A DNA stretch of 64,000 bases from Citrus sinensis. Lineage: Eukaryota; Streptophyta; Magnoliopsida; Sapindales; Rutaceae. The notes beneath the pieces were generated by a model. It ran no database searches and was not told the DNA's origin. It saw only the letters and a program-made list of their open reading frames with translations. The translations under genes and the position numbers were made by a program. The stretch is taken from the NCBI RefSeq assembly GCF_022201045.2, contig NC_068561.1, positions 17,238,501 through 17,302,500 of the forward strand. The letters are read 5' to 3'. How positions within the stretch are numbered: position 1 is the stretch's first letter; each line of letters begins with the position of its first letter. Shown here piece by piece: positions 1-11,822 of the stretch.

Positions 1-445
1 TTCTGTTATGAACTTATAATTTGGAGTTTGAGACTTTTGTTATTGTTATGTTTTGGGAGAGATTATTTAGTGTTAGATGTATGAATTTATGGATTTATTT
101 AAATAAGAATTTGAGATATTTCAATTTAAAAATTATGAATAAGGATTACGATTTATAAGTAATATTTTTCTTCACGTACTCCGCACGTGTTAAATTTAGG
201 ATGTTACATGCATTCTTTACATTAATCGTTATTTACGTTTTATGCTCTCCCAGTCTCAGAACTAAAGATAAAAAAATGAATGTAAACAACTAAGTCAGTG
301 AAATAAATTATATGGGACCACATGCACTCTCAAATTTCATTTTTTTTTTAATGCATTCAAAATATATTTGCTTCGACTATAATAACATTATAGCACCATG
401 CAAGCTTATATGAGAACCCTTTTCACCATAAAAACAAAACAAAAC
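1..445. other. Intergenic, AT-rich
   Basis: No gene is seen here. The stretch is AT-rich with stop codons in all frames and no recognisable repeat ends. It lies beyond the 3' end of the minus-strand tRNA-Ser gene. Confidence 0.5.
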
Positions 446-526
446 GTCGACAGCAGGATTCGAACCTGCGCAGGCAAAGCCCAACAGATTTCGAGTCTGT
501 CTCCTTAACCACTCGGACATATCGAC
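446..526 (-). tRNA. tRNA-Ser (anticodon CGA)
   Basis: The reverse strand reads as a complete 81-nt class II tRNA. A seven-base acceptor stem (GTCGATA pairing with the 3' end, closing at TGTCGAC) is followed by a D-arm, an anticodon loop CTCGAAA, a long variable arm and a T-arm GGTTCGAATCC. The long variable arm and the CGA anticodon give serine. The T-arm sequence is the internal B box for RNA polymerase III. No intron and no encoded CCA are present, as usual for plant nuclear tRNAs. A run of T typical of a Pol III stop is not obvious just downstream on this strand. Confidence 0.95.
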
Positions 527-817
527 TATTCTTTCATTTTACTGCCAAGGTATTTATTAAATTGGAAGATGATTAAAGCTCCTCCTTTTCAATCATTAAC
601 ATATTCATCAGCGTTTTCCCTCTTTTCGAGTCGCATCCCATTTCCCAAACTCAAACAACAGTTCCCCGCTATTCAGATCTCTAAAATCAAACTCAAACAT
701 TTTTGCCTCCACTTTACCGTTTGCTTTCACTTTACAAATATTCAAACTCTCTGCTATTTTATATTTTTTTTAATTTTTAATTTTTATTTCAATTCCGACG
801 AAAAGAAAAAGCGCCGA

Positions 818-825
818 AAACCCTA
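818..825 (+). promoter_or_regulatory. Telo-box in SPC24 5' leader
   Basis: The sequence AAACCCTA lies about 30 bases before the SPC24 start codon. This telo-box is common just upstream of plant genes expressed in dividing cells, which fits a kinetochore gene. Function here is inferred. Confidence 0.5.
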
Positions 826-853
826 GAGTGACAGAGAGAACGATAGTGTTGCA

Positions 854-2282
854 ATGGGCGAAAGTTCTAGAAAGATCGATGTGGATAAGCTGATTTCATA
901 CAGCGACGATCTCGTGGAAGTATTGAAGGACAAAAGAGACATTGACAGCTTGACTCGTTGCTTGAGTCAGTCGGAGTCGCTTGAGTCCTCTTGTGACGCT
1001 GATTTCAACGAGACTCTGAACGCGATTCGAGGTTGTTACCCATTTTCACTTTGCTTTTCAGCTTGATTTCGTGTTTTTTTTTTATTTTATTTACTATATA
1101 TATCTGTATAAATATTCTAAACTTATACATGTTAAAGCTCAAGTATTAGTTTAGATTGTGTGTAATTTTTGTTTAGCTATAGAAAGTGAATTATACAAGT
1201 ATTTTGATTAAGTTAGTTAGCTTCTGCATTTACCAGCAAGTAACTGTCAAAATTTAAAAACTTTAATTAATTATTAATTATTACCATGCGGTTGACTAGT
1301 TTTATTTGTGAAGCAGATTATCAGGAAAGGATAGATGCTTGCAAGCAGAAAACCGAGCGGGCAAAATCTGATATTGCAGGAGAAGCTGAGGTTGACCATC
1401 TCCAGATTGAATTAGAACAGGAACTCAAAAAGGAACGTGCTCTCAAGGAGGAGCTTAGATAAGTGTTTAGTTGCTATTAATTTGTTTTTGTTGTGTGTGA
1501 ATGATACTGATTTGTTACTTTCCTCTTGTTTATGTCAACACAGTTATCGCCAATGAGATTAATGATCTGGAACGTGAAAGAGTTGCAATTGAAGAGCAGA
1601 AGCAAACTCTGAAGAAATTCAAGCAAGATGAGTTGAAGGCTGAGTATGTGATATTCATTATCTTGATGCTTGTATTTTCAGAATTTTTTCCCCTTTTCTT
1701 CTAAGGTTCTTTTTTGGATCCTGTACTCAATTATGATTTTTTACCTGCATTAGCCGATTAATTTTTGGAATATAATTGCTTGAGCAAGTAAATTTTGTAG
1801 TATTAAATGTCCTGGAAAAAGAAGAAGCAACTAGTTATTGATGGTGAATACCTTTAATATGTTTAAATATGCTTCTTGATCTGTCTTGAATCAATTTTTT
1901 GTTTGATTGATCTGTTCTTTTGAAAAAAAAAAATTAAAAGGAATCATTTTTTTCCTTAATGTTGCAGGATGAAACTTTCCATGTATGCATCTGTCACGAA
2001 TATTATTCCCAACTTGGACGATCCATCAAAAATTGCCGGCTGTATCCTTCTGTTATGATCCATTACTCGTTTTTGGTTTTTTTATCATTTTTCCTTCAAT
2101 TTGTTTGGTTATGTAAGAAATGAGGTTTTTTAATAGTGCGGCATGTGGGTTAACCTTAACTCATAATACTTACAGATATAGTGGACAGGGACAAAAAGGT
2201 GATTGACAAGTTCGAATATGACCCAGCGAAGATGGCAGCTTCTGATATTTGTCATAACATTTGGAAGGCAATAAATTTGTGA
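854..2282 (+). CDS. SPC24: Kinetochore protein SPC24 homolog
   Basis: SPC24 is a subunit of the NDC80 complex, which ties centromeric chromatin to spindle microtubules; the Arabidopsis homolog is also called MUN. Exons read as 854-1031, 1317-1458, 1542-1643, 1968-2041 and 2176-2282 and close in frame as 200 residues, the usual size. The protein starts MGESSRKIDVDKLISYSDDL. It has a long charged coiled coil over about residues 50-145 and a small C-terminal globular part ending DICHNIWKAINL, the expected plan. Introns 1 and 3 are GT-AG. Intron 2 only works as AT-AC (ATAAGT to CAAC/AC), giving EELRVIANEIN across the joint. Intron 4 has a U12-type donor GTATCCTT and branch site CCTTAAC. Read without removing intron 2, the frame stops after EELR, so a truncated product is the alternative. 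Identification is from recall of the family. Confidence 0.85.
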
Positions 2283-2952
2283 TGGATATTGGGTATTCTT
2301 CTCTTCAGATGACAAATCTAACTTGTTTGTGATTGATGCTTCTTGTGAATCCTTTCGTTTGCCTTGTGTATTTTGAATTGCCATGTTTGTTTCTGTAAAG
2401 CTGTAACCTTCATATGTGACATATCAAGTTATTTATTGTAGTTCTAAATTTTCCGGTCTTCATATGTGGATGTTGGATTGGTGCATACCTATGTCTGTTC
2501 ACAGAATATATAAAAGAACATGATGTTTTAAATGATTTTGATTTTCATACATATGCATTAGAGAAAAATCGTACTGTCAGCATTGTTATGGCCTGCAGCT
2601 GCAGAAATTATTACTTTTGTTGGGTTAGTTACTTTTATTGCCTGAATTTTAATTTACCGGGTGAGTACTGATTGGTGATAGATGTGAAGTTGTCTCATCA
2701 AAATCAAAATATGAGAAGATCAATGATCTTACAGAAATTAGATGAATCTACTTTGAATTCATACTCAACACAAACATTCTTACATCACGTATCTCTATAA
2801 CGAACCATGGATTAAAGGTGAATTTCCTTTCATCATGCCCACAAGTTTATGATAGTATTCCAATGAAATAACTATTTGCCGGTCAGTTTATTGTATAATA
2901 TAGGGGACCAGCTATGAGGAACCAACCAAAAGCTGATTCTGAGCTGCATAAA
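2283..2952. other. Intergenic between convergent genes
   Basis: This is the 3' flank of SPC24 and the 3' flank of the first GILT gene, which point toward each other. It holds presumed 3' untranslated regions only. No other gene or repeat is seen. Confidence 0.5.
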
Positions 2953-4167
2953 TCATGCTGGTGGTTCCATCTTCATTGAAGTCTCTGCTGATGTTGGGAC
3001 TCTCTCTGTCGCAAACATTGAGGATTTGTAGCAGACTGGAAGAATTGATGCTTCCCTTGGAGTTGATTCTTGCTGACTTGATTTGCAGGCATTTGGTAGA
3101 AATTTGCCTTTGTATGCTTTGCAGACGTAGGCTATAAAATTTTGGAAAGCCTGCACCAAGGGAAACGAAAAGTTGAATTATTAATTGGGAGAGAAATTGA
3201 GAGGAATATGAGGGACCTACTTCTTCAAGTGCTTGATCGTTCACAGTCACCCATGGCACAAATCTATGCGGTGGCTTTAGAGAATCTGTTTCCTCAGCAT
3301 ATTTCAGTGTAAGCTGCATGTCAATTTGCAGTTTCCAATTTCAGAGCTTGATATACAAGGGGAAAACACATAATTTGTGTTGAAATAACATTCATAAAAT
3401 GATACAGAAAAATACTGAACCTTATGAAAATTAAAAATAGTAGCCACTAAAGAATTGTTCTCTTCGGATGAAACTAACCTTAGTTCCTTCACCACTTTGA
3501 TAGCAATTGTCAATTGGTTGCTGACTGAATCCCAGATCATTGCAACATTTTCTCCATGCTGCTTCTGGTTGTTCGCTCGCAGAGGCTTGACCTTCTATGC
3601 ACTGGATAAGTTTGAAATGTATTCTCTGCATCATGATTTATAAATGTGAAGATCAAGCAATTGCTTAGAGTGCCAATATGATTAAGCTTAAGGTACCATC
3701 CTCTGCTAACAAAGTTACTGATGTGAAAGAAGACTAATAAATTGCAGGTCTTACGACATCAGGCCAGGCGTTAATGGCACAGGCATGTATGGTATTCAAG
3801 TAGCATTCATTTTGGCCATGCTGCAAAAGAATACACAAGATTGAATAAGAGAAATATAAGCCAAAAAGATGCACATTTTATACCAAAATTTTACCTGGCA
3901 AATGATAGTTTTGTCAGGTCCTCTGATTTGAGCATTGCCATAGGGGACTAGCCTTAAGTTGACAATGGTGCTAAGATCGGTATTAAAAACTTTAACTAGT
4001 TGATTTTCTATGAAATTGGCACAATATGGACACAAACTTTCATAGTATAAAGAAAGTTTCACTTTCTGAGATTTAGCAGCAGCATCTTCACTGAAAGAAA
4101 GAGATGGAGAGATGAAGATGAGCAGCAGAATGCTTAGAACAAAGGGGAGCGAATGACAAGCAGCCAT
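2953..4167 (-). CDS. GILT-like thiol reductase, CPYC active site (copy A)
   Basis: Member of the gamma-interferon-inducible lysosomal thiol reductase family; the Arabidopsis relative OSH1 (At5g01580) sits in the same syntenic position. Exons on the minus strand: 4167-3895, 3820-3755, 3625-3479, 3313-3221, 3150-2953, giving 258 residues. The start ATG at 4167 is chosen because it opens a signal peptide (MAACHSLPFVLSILLLIF) and matches the aligned ATG in all paralogs. The redox motif CPYC is at residues 46-49. The GILT signature CQHGX2ECX2NX4C spans the exon 1/2 joint as CQ-HGQNECYLNTIHAC. Later motifs CCNDL, DNCYQSGEGTK, PPHRFVPWVTVN and YVCKAYKG follow family order. A TATA box lies at 4209-4216. 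Likely secreted or vacuolar, reducing protein disulphides (inferred from family). Confidence 0.92.
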
Positions 4168-5339
4168 TTCTGAGAGCCAGTGCAAATAATTTCTTATGTG
4201 GGGTGCAGTATTTATAGCTCTTGCAACTACTCACTGTACTCTTCCATGTTGCAATAAATAGAGTGTCCTTGTGTTACTGTTAATGCCCATGCTTTAAACA
4301 AAGCAAAACTTTTTCTTAATTTTAATACCACTTTTTAACTTTTTGAGGTTCTGCTTTGCTGTGGATGAGATATCACAGAATTATTTTTTCGCACATGCAT
4401 GCGCAGATTACATCTTTATATGTAAATGTTTCTACTTATGTTAATAATAAATAAACAGAAAGCCAAAAACTCTTTAAGTTGATTGAATTTACCTTCAAAA
4501 ATTTGCTCATCTATAGGAGCTGCCGAAAGAAATAATGTGTTCTTAGCAGATGCTGAATGTATTATCCACAAATCTCCCTTTTTATACTAAAAAGACAATC
4601 CGATAATAACAAAAATTTCAAAAAGAATTTATAAAATTAAATAAATACTTATAATTATTAGATAAGTCATATCAAATAGACATTATTATTACATAAAGGT
4701 AAAGTGCCTGTGATGAAGGTAACATTAAAAATTTTTGTTTATGGAATCACTCAATAAGTACTTGATCTATCATGTTTAAGAAAAACCTGTGGCTTAGACA
4801 TTTAATGGGTTAATCCTCCACTTTTTGCATCCACTAGTTTATTAATGAGCTGTGCAATTTGGTGGGTGAATTGACTGCATAATTTATTGCATTGCATAAA
4901 TTATAGTCCACTTACAAGTTGCTTGCACTTTTAAACTTCTAATCTGACTTCCATTCCCTATCTGGATACCAGATACCTTTTCCTTTTCTTCTCAAAGTTC
5001 ATATCTCTCATTTACATTAGCCACGAACCTAGATAAATGTTAAGTTGTGCAATAAACTTCAGCTGACTTCAGTGGATTATGTAATCGAACAAACAGTTCC
5101 TACATTTGCATATTAATTAAATGATGGCAGTCATCAACTTGTGCAGCTTGTGGAGCTGCTATTGCTTGGGCTGTGACAACACAGCAGGACTATGCATATC
5201 ATACTCTACAAGGAATTGTTCAAAATTTATGTTACTTTTCATTTATATCAGGAGAAACATGTGGAAGCATGACAATGCAAAACATACTCTATAAGATTTT
5301 ATTTTCATCCAAAATATCCAGTACAGGCTTGAAATTGTG
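4168..5339. other. Intergenic with duplicated block
   Basis: Promoter of copy A and 3' flank of copy B. Bases 4750-4870 closely resemble 7562-7670 downstream of copy C (shared words include GTGGCTTAGACATTTAAT and TGAGCTGTG). This shows that 3' flanks were copied along with the genes. No further gene is seen. Confidence 0.6.
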
Positions 5340-6634
5340 TTAGTTTGCTTGATCGATTTCTAATTCACTTGCTTCATCAGCATAGCAGACAGAAATGCTT
5401 GAAACTGTTACCCCAGCAGCATCACTCTCGGCTGGTTTCGATAGTGATTTGCAAGCCTCTGGTACATGACCGCCTTTGTAAGCCCCGCACACATACTCCA
5501 CAAACTTCTCATAATCCTGCAACAAACAAAAAGTTACAGATAACAGGAGAGGAAATGAGAGAGCGACAAGGAGTTTACGGACTAACTTCGCGAAGTGCTT
5601 TGTTATTCACTGTCACCCATGGTACATATTCAAGTGGCGGATTAAGGTGCAGAGTTTCATCACCGTATTTTAGCTCCAGCTGCATGCATATTAATTTGCT
5701 TTCATGGTCAGACCAACTCATGTGAAAAATGCCAAAACCATTGTGTTAAATAATATGAATAAAGCCTTTAATTTAATTAGACGGGTACTGACCAGTCTGC
5801 CAATTCCACTTTCGTAGCAGTCCTTAATGAAGTTTGGACTCAGTTCAAGATCCTTACAACAGGTTAGCCACGCTTCTTTTCTATCCCTAATGGGTCCCCT
5901 CAAAGTTCTATTCTCAAGGCATTGAATGAAATCGAAATGATTCTTCTGCAGCAAATTCACATAACAGAGGAGGGTATGAGCAAGGGAAATGTACTTCTGT
6001 AAATTTTATAGCTTAGCCACATAATTGAGAGATAGTCTCACTTCAACAAATAAGAAATTTCTTTCTGTAAACACGAATGCTTGTGCATAATAAGAATGAG
6101 ACCATTAACGCAGCCATTGAGGTTGAGGCAATAGCTCTTGTGAAGCATGTCTTACCGGCTGATCAGGCCAGGCTAAAATGGCACAGGCCTCTATGGTATT
6201 GAAGTAGCATTCATCTTCTCCATGCTGCAAACAGCGTATGAACTCGGAACATGTTATAATGAATCCAGACCGATTGAATTTAACCATGATTGTCATAACT
6301 AAAAGCAAATATTGAAGATGAAGAGGTAAAAATTGACCTGGCAATCTATGGTCTTGTTCGGTTCCACAATTTCGGCATTGCCCCAGGGGATAAGCCTGAG
6401 GTTGACAATGCTGATGAGACCCTTCTCGAAGACCTTTCCTAAACCTTCTGAGATGAATTCAGCAGAACCTGGACATAAGGTCTCATAATATAGAGATAGA
6501 TTAACGTTATCGTTGTGTTTGGAGGGAGGAAAATTTGTAGCTCCATCATATTCCACACAAGAGCAAGGGGAAGAGATGAACATGAACATCAGAGAAGTGA
6601 AAACAATGAAGAAGTAGAGCTGATGAGAAGTCAT
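5340..6634 (-). CDS. GILT-like protein, CPGS active site (copy B)
   Basis: Tandem paralog of copy A. Exons on the minus strand: 6634-6338, 6224-6156, 5945-5793, 5679-5587, 5516-5340, giving 262 residues with GT-AG joints at positions equivalent to copy A. A signal peptide (MTSHQLYFFIVFTSLMFMFI) opens the protein; the second of two in-frame ATGs is used because paralogs align there. The active site reads CPGS at residues 54-57: the first cysteine remains and the second is serine. CXXS forms are known in thioredoxin-like proteins and can still form mixed disulphides, but a full CXXC reduction cycle would not be expected. The signature CQHGEDECYFNTIEAC is intact. TATA box at 6678-6686. It forms a closely related pair with copy C. 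Confidence 0.9.
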
Positions 6635-7836
6635 TTTTGAGAGCAATGTGCACATATAAATCCCCGTACTTGGCTGTTATTTATACCTCTCTTAAGTACA
6701 CTCATTCTGTTGTATGCTGTATCTCATTGAATCATTCTTCTGAATTTTTGAATGGAGTGTTAACTCGAGCTTATGTTATAACTCCCCAATAAGCCATGCA
6801 ATATGACTATCTCTTTCTTGATTTAGTGAGATTGCAATTGCCACTTTCATTTTTCTGTTCGTATACTTTTTGATACCCACGTAGTTTGTTAAATTTCTAA
6901 AACTGCTCTGATCTTTCAATACATTTTCCGACTCAGCTTAACTTAATGTTTGTACCCTTTCTTTAATTAATACTTCTCCTTTTACAAAAAAGAGAAAAAG
7001 AGTTGTTCTATCACGTTAAACAATCTCAATTTGGGAGAATCTCAAGCAACTTTGTTAAGCATCTTCCAACCACCGTTTCTCGAAAAAAGATTGAAAAACT
7101 GCTTGTGCTTAGTAGATGAGGCGACCATATATCAGTTCAGAGCCAGCCTTATAATGCAATTTCTGGGGGAAAAAAACTTAATAAGCATTTTAAGAAAAAT
7201 TGATATTCAGCATGAAGTTATTGCAGCAACATAATCATGCTGCTCTCTTTTTTTTTTCCCTTTCTTTTAGTTTCTAATCTTTTAGCACTAAGGTCACAGT
7301 TTTCTCAAAACCCTACTCATTTCTGGAAATGAAAACAGCACACCCACTATTTTTCCTTCAAATGCTTTCAGTAATAGTTTTTTGAGGGCGAATACATAAA
7401 AGAAAAAAAAATAGCATAAAAACAGACAGTACTTGTAGCATTTTGCCACCATTGGTATAATCTTGAACCTTGAGCAGAAATTTGATTATGGTCAATTCAG
7501 ATCAGTAGGTGCTCCCAGGAATCACTTTTTAACCTTTGCTTGTAACACAAATCATTTTTTAACCTTGATCTACTATATTAAGCATAACTTGTGGCTTAGA
7601 CATTTAATCCTCCATTTTTAGCATTCACTAGCTTATTAGTGAGCTGTGTAATTGGGTGGATGAATTGAAATGCTTCAGGGAGCAAAGCTGTTTAGTTCAA
7701 GTTGCACAATCAACCATCATGAAAAGGTTAAAAAGGCTTATTTAAAATTCAAGTTACTTTTTATTTATATTTTATACCAATACAAACAAGATTAAGGACA
7801 GAACAAAAACCGTATGTAATTCATGCTTTATCAACG
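6635..7836. other. Intergenic with duplicated GILT upstream block
   Basis: Promoter region of copy B. Bases 6962-7150 are a diverged duplicate of 9563-9743 and 11631-11822; shared words include CAATTTGGGA, TCTTCA/CCAACCACC and CTTGTGC. Bases 7031-7234 read open for 67 codons but lie inside this repeated non-coding block, so they are not called a gene. Confidence 0.6.
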
Positions 7837-9236
7837 TTACCATCCGATATTCCATTTAGGTCTCATCTGCTTCAGTAGGATTGCAGTTTCTTTCTCTGCA
7901 GCACTAGTCTTGGCTGATTTTGGCATTTCTTTGCAAGCCTCTGGCACATGACTGCCACTGTAAGCCTCACACACATACTTCACAAAATTTCCATAATCCT
8001 GCAACAAACAGAAAGTTACAGAAAATGAGTGAGAGAGGAAAAGCAAGAGAAAGTGAGAGAGCCGAGAGGGTTTAGAGACTAACTGGGCCAACTGCATCAC
8101 CATTCAGCGTCAACCATGGCACAAATTGAATTGGTGGCTTAAGACGCTCAGTTTCAGCAGCGTATATTAGCTCAAGCTGCATTCATGTAAATTGCTTTCA
8201 TGGTCTGACCAAATCCATTATAAAGTAGTAGAACAGCAAAATGCTAAAGGCCAAAACCTTTTCGTTTAATTAATATGAATGACAGGAGAAATGTGCAAAC
8301 AAAAACATCCAAAGATATATATACACCATGAGCATTAGCAAAAATTTTGATGAAATGAGATTGGGACTAACCCATCTTCCAGTGCCATTATCATAGCAGT
8401 CCTTAATCAAGTTTGGACTCAGCTTCAGGTTTTGACAACAGGTTCTCCACACTTTTTCCTTATCCAAAGTTGGTCCCCAAGAAGTTTCTTCAAGGCATTT
8501 AATGAAAGTGAAATGTAGCTGCAACAGATTTACATAACGTAGAAGGTTCAGAGCAAGGGAGATGCACATCTAACTTTCTCTAAATTATATAGCTTAGATA
8601 CATATTTGAGGGGTAACTTCTGAAATTAATTGATATTTTTGTAGTTCAAAAAATGAGAAATGTTCTACATAATTAGTGATAATGGTGTACAAAAGGAAAA
8701 GAAGAACATTAATTCAGCCACTGACACGGAGTCAACATATTGTCTAGCATTTCTTACCAGCTGTTCAGGCCAGGCTTTGATGGCACAGGCATGTATAACA
8801 TTGAAGTAGCATTCATCTTCTCCATGCTGCAAACGATTTAGGGAGCAGGATCATGTCACGGTGAATCCAAACCAATTGAAATTGACCATACATGTTAAAG
8901 CCAAATGCAAATATTGAAGATGAAGGCAGAATAATTGACCTCGCAAACTATGGTCTCGTTTGGTTCTACGATTTGAGCCTTGCCCCAGGGGATAAGCCTG
9001 AGATTGACAATGCTAGTGAGATCCTTCTCAAAGACCTTCCCTAAATCATGTGTGATGAATTCAGCACCAGTGTCACTTAAGCTCTCATAGTATACAGATA
9101 GATTAACTTTCTCATCCTGTTTTACAGTAGGGAAAATTCTAGCACCGTCATATTCCACAGAAGAGCAATGGGGAAAGATGAACATGAACAGCAGAGCAGT
9201 GGAAAGAAAGGAGGAGGGTAGCTGATGGAAAGTCAT
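7837..9236 (-). CDS. GILT-like protein lacking both active-site cysteines (copy C)
   Basis: Tandem paralog closest to copy B. Exons on the minus strand: 9236-8940, 8826-8758, 8518-8372, 8176-8084, 7998-7837, giving 255 residues, with all splice sites intact. The signal peptide is MTFHQLPSSFLSTALLFMFI. Where relatives have CPYC this protein has SDTG (residues 54-57), so both redox cysteines are gone. The signature is also altered, with CEHGEDECYFNVIHAC having Glu for Gln. Structural cysteines further along (CCQNL, DCYDNG, YVCEAY, EACK) are kept and the frame is open throughout. This suggests selection on the fold rather than simple decay, though a young pseudogene cannot be excluded. The exon 4 end differs (GPV instead of LRE/LEE). 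TATA-like box at 9281-9288. Confidence 0.85.
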
Positions 9237-10038
9237 TTTTGAGAAAAATATTACGCATAGAAGTTCCCACATGGGGTTGGTACTTATAGCGCTCTCAAAC
9301 GCACTCACTTGGCTGTAAGCTGTATCTTATTGAACTGTTCTCGTGAAATTTAAATGGAGGGTTGAGTCAAGGTTATGTAATAACTCCTCAGTAAGCCTTG
9401 AAATGACTGCCACTTTCTTGATTTCAAGAGATTTTCATTGTGACTTTGCATTTTTCCTTTGTTTTTTTCTTCCTTACATACATAATTTGTTTTTATTCTA
9501 AAAATGCTCGAACCTTGTAATTCATTTTCCAACTCAGCTTCACTTTATGTCTCTAACCTTTGTTTCATTAATTTTTCTTCTTCTAAAAGAGAATAATATA
9601 TTTGAACTGTCGTGTTAAGCAAATCCAATTTGGGATAGTCTTAAGCAACCTTGTTTAGTGTCTTCACAAAATCCCAAGTTGAAAAATGAAGGCTTATGCT
9701 TCATTCATTAGCTGAGAATGATCAGATCAGAACAAGCCTAATGGTTAAATTTCTGGGAAGAAGCTTAAGCAACTTAAAAAAATTTGATCTTCACCATGAA
9801 GAAAATGCAGCAACCTAATTATGCTGCTTTCTCTTTTTCAATGTTCTTTTTAATGCTCTCCATTCTTTAACACTAAGGCAATTGTGTTCTCAAGTTCCAA
9901 CTGGTATCTGGTCACCGAATAGATCTTAAGTGGATTTATAATGCGGCAATTGAGATTTTTAAGAAAGTTCTTGAAATCACCATGTTCTTTCTTGTGTTCT
10001 TCTATAGTTTTAGCTTCAAATGGTTCCGCACCTAGCTC
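9237..10038. other. Intergenic with duplicated GILT upstream block
   Basis: Promoter of copy C; bases 9563-9743 are the second copy of the GILT upstream block. Bases 9941-10038 run into the 3' flank of the broken copy D. No separate gene is seen. Confidence 0.55.
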
Positions 10039-10545
10039 TCAATTGCCACGAATGATGTCTAAATTTCTTGCTTTATCAGCATTGTTGGCCCTGGCTGCCG
10101 GGGGCAGTGGTTTGCAAGCCTCCGGCACATAAGAGCCTTTATAAGCCTTGCAGACATACTTAACAAAATTTAATAAATCCTGCACTCAGAAATTAATGAG
10201 TGAGAGAGAAAATGAGAGAGAAATAGGGTGATAGTGAGACTTACATCGCCCAGTGGCTCGCCATTCACTGTTACCTGCGGTACAAATTCATCTGGCGGCT
10301 TGAGATGTGTATAGTTTTATTACCTTACTTCAGCTCAAGCCACATTGCGTTCGTATCAATTTGCTTCCAAGGTTATACCAATGCATTGTAACATTTAGAG
10401 CTGACAGCATGGTGCAAATACAAATGACAGTTCATGAATTGAAAATCATGAAGAGTGAAGACAAGCAAAACTTGTGAACAATTTTGACGAGACTAACCTT
10501 CGTTGAGTTCCTTCCATGTCCACTGGAACAGCATTTTCTGAAATG
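10039..10545 (-). pseudogene. Broken GILT-like gene, 3' half only (copy D)
   Basis: Remains of exons 5, 4 and part of 3 of a GILT-like host gene. Exon 5 (10179-10039) is still open and reads NFVKYVCKAYKGSYVPEACK. Exon 4 (about 10339-10245) keeps HLKPPDEFVP and VTVNGEPL in one frame. Its upstream part is shifted and has an in-frame stop, and the acceptor before it reads GG instead of AG. Only about 40 bases of exon 3 with its GTTAGT donor remain near 10500-10540. Exons 1 and 2, which carry the active site and the signature motif, are missing. The paralogous upstream block is still present at 11631-11822, so the gap was made inside the gene. Confidence 0.85.
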
Positions 10546-10914
10546 GAGCATTACTCAAGTTCATTTTTTGAAAGAGCAATATGCTTATATGAAGCTATGA
10601 CTCATAGCTTCTACGTATTTTTCATGTCTCTTACGCCTATCCCAAACTTATTTTTCATAGAATAGGTCTGCTTATATAAAAGCTAATAAGGGCAATTAAA
10701 GTCAACAAAAAAATCTTCATAACTATTAGATTCCAGTTAGATTTACACTAGTAATATGAAACTTTATTTTAAAAAAAACTTCTAAATTATTTTTATATTT
10801 CACCCCATCGTGAGCGTCAATTCTAACAAAAAATGATATGTTTATATAAACACATAAATTTTCATATACTATAAATGCGTTTAAGATTGAAGTTGGACAG
10901 CTGTAATTTAAAAG

Positions 10915-11105
10915 GTACTGCACTAAAATGTTTGGTAAACACTAACTACTGTAGTTTGAAAGATATGTTAATATAATTTTTCACTTGTTTGATAGAAAAT
11001 TTTTTATATCTTTAATAATTTTATCAAAATTATATTTACTACATATTATTAACGTTTAATTTGTAGTTATAATTTTTTTCCACAACAGTTGTAGGTTAAA
11101 AGTTA
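10915..11105 (+). mobile_element. MITE-like repeat, copy 1
   Basis: This AT-rich block is repeated in inverted orientation at about 12045-12245 and, more diverged, at about 37990-38205. The best shared core reads ATATCTTTAATAATTTT then CAAAATTATATTTACTA here. Clear terminal repeats and target duplications were not resolved, so the class is unknown. Confidence 0.5.
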
Positions 11106-11630
11106 TAGTAACCCAATTTCAAATAAAAGGTATAGATATTTATACCTTTCTTAAAACTTGAGGATTCTAATGAACAGAAAAAATATATATATATTTCTAG
11201 TTCTTCAGAATTTTAAGTGGAGGGTGTTGTAATTCCCCAGCTTGCCTGAAAGTGAGTGCCACTTTTCTTGACTTCAACATGAGATTGTAACATGCACATT
11301 CCATGATTCTTTTTCGTTCTTCTTTATGCATGTACTAGAGTTTGTTTTTAATTCTAAAACCTCTCGAAATCTAAAAATTTATTTTCCTCCTTAGCTCCAC
11401 TTTATAGATTTACCCAGCTTCACTTTATAAATTTACCCTTTGGCTCCCAAGTCCTGCTTGAGCAAAGTATCTTTGTTTTAAAGAGCACATCAATGTAACA
11501 TTAGAAATATTCTTTTACGATTAAATCAAGATTCGCCGCCACCACCGCTTACTGTTAGTATGGGCATTTTTTGTCGACTTGTTCTTTATAAATGTTGAAG
11601 GCTGGTAGTTGAAGGCTGGTAGGTTTTAAA

Positions 11631-11822
11631 GAGCATTTCTTAATTTTTCTGCCTTTTAAAGAGAATAAAAGAGTTGATTTATCATGTTAAATAATTGCAA
11701 TGTGGAAAAATTTAAAGTAACTTTGGCTAAGAATCTTCACCAACCACCCTTAGTCGAAAAAATACTGCTTGTGCCTTTTAGATTAGCTGGCCACTAAACC
11801 AGATCAGAACCAGCCTAATTCG
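11631..11822 (-). repeat. Third copy of the GILT upstream block
   Basis: Diverged duplicate of 6962-7150 and 9563-9743, which lie upstream of copies B and C. It should be the former promoter flank of copy D. Its presence shows that the duplicated unit included gene plus promoter. Confidence 0.7.

Noticed and set aside
569-826. 85-codon open frame upstream of SPC24
   Set aside because: Phe/Lys-rich from AT-rich leader DNA, overlaps the telo-box and presumed 5' untranslated region, and resembles nothing known.
7031-7234. 67-codon frame upstream of GILT copy B
   Set aside because: It is part of a duplicated non-coding block whose other two copies do not keep the frame.
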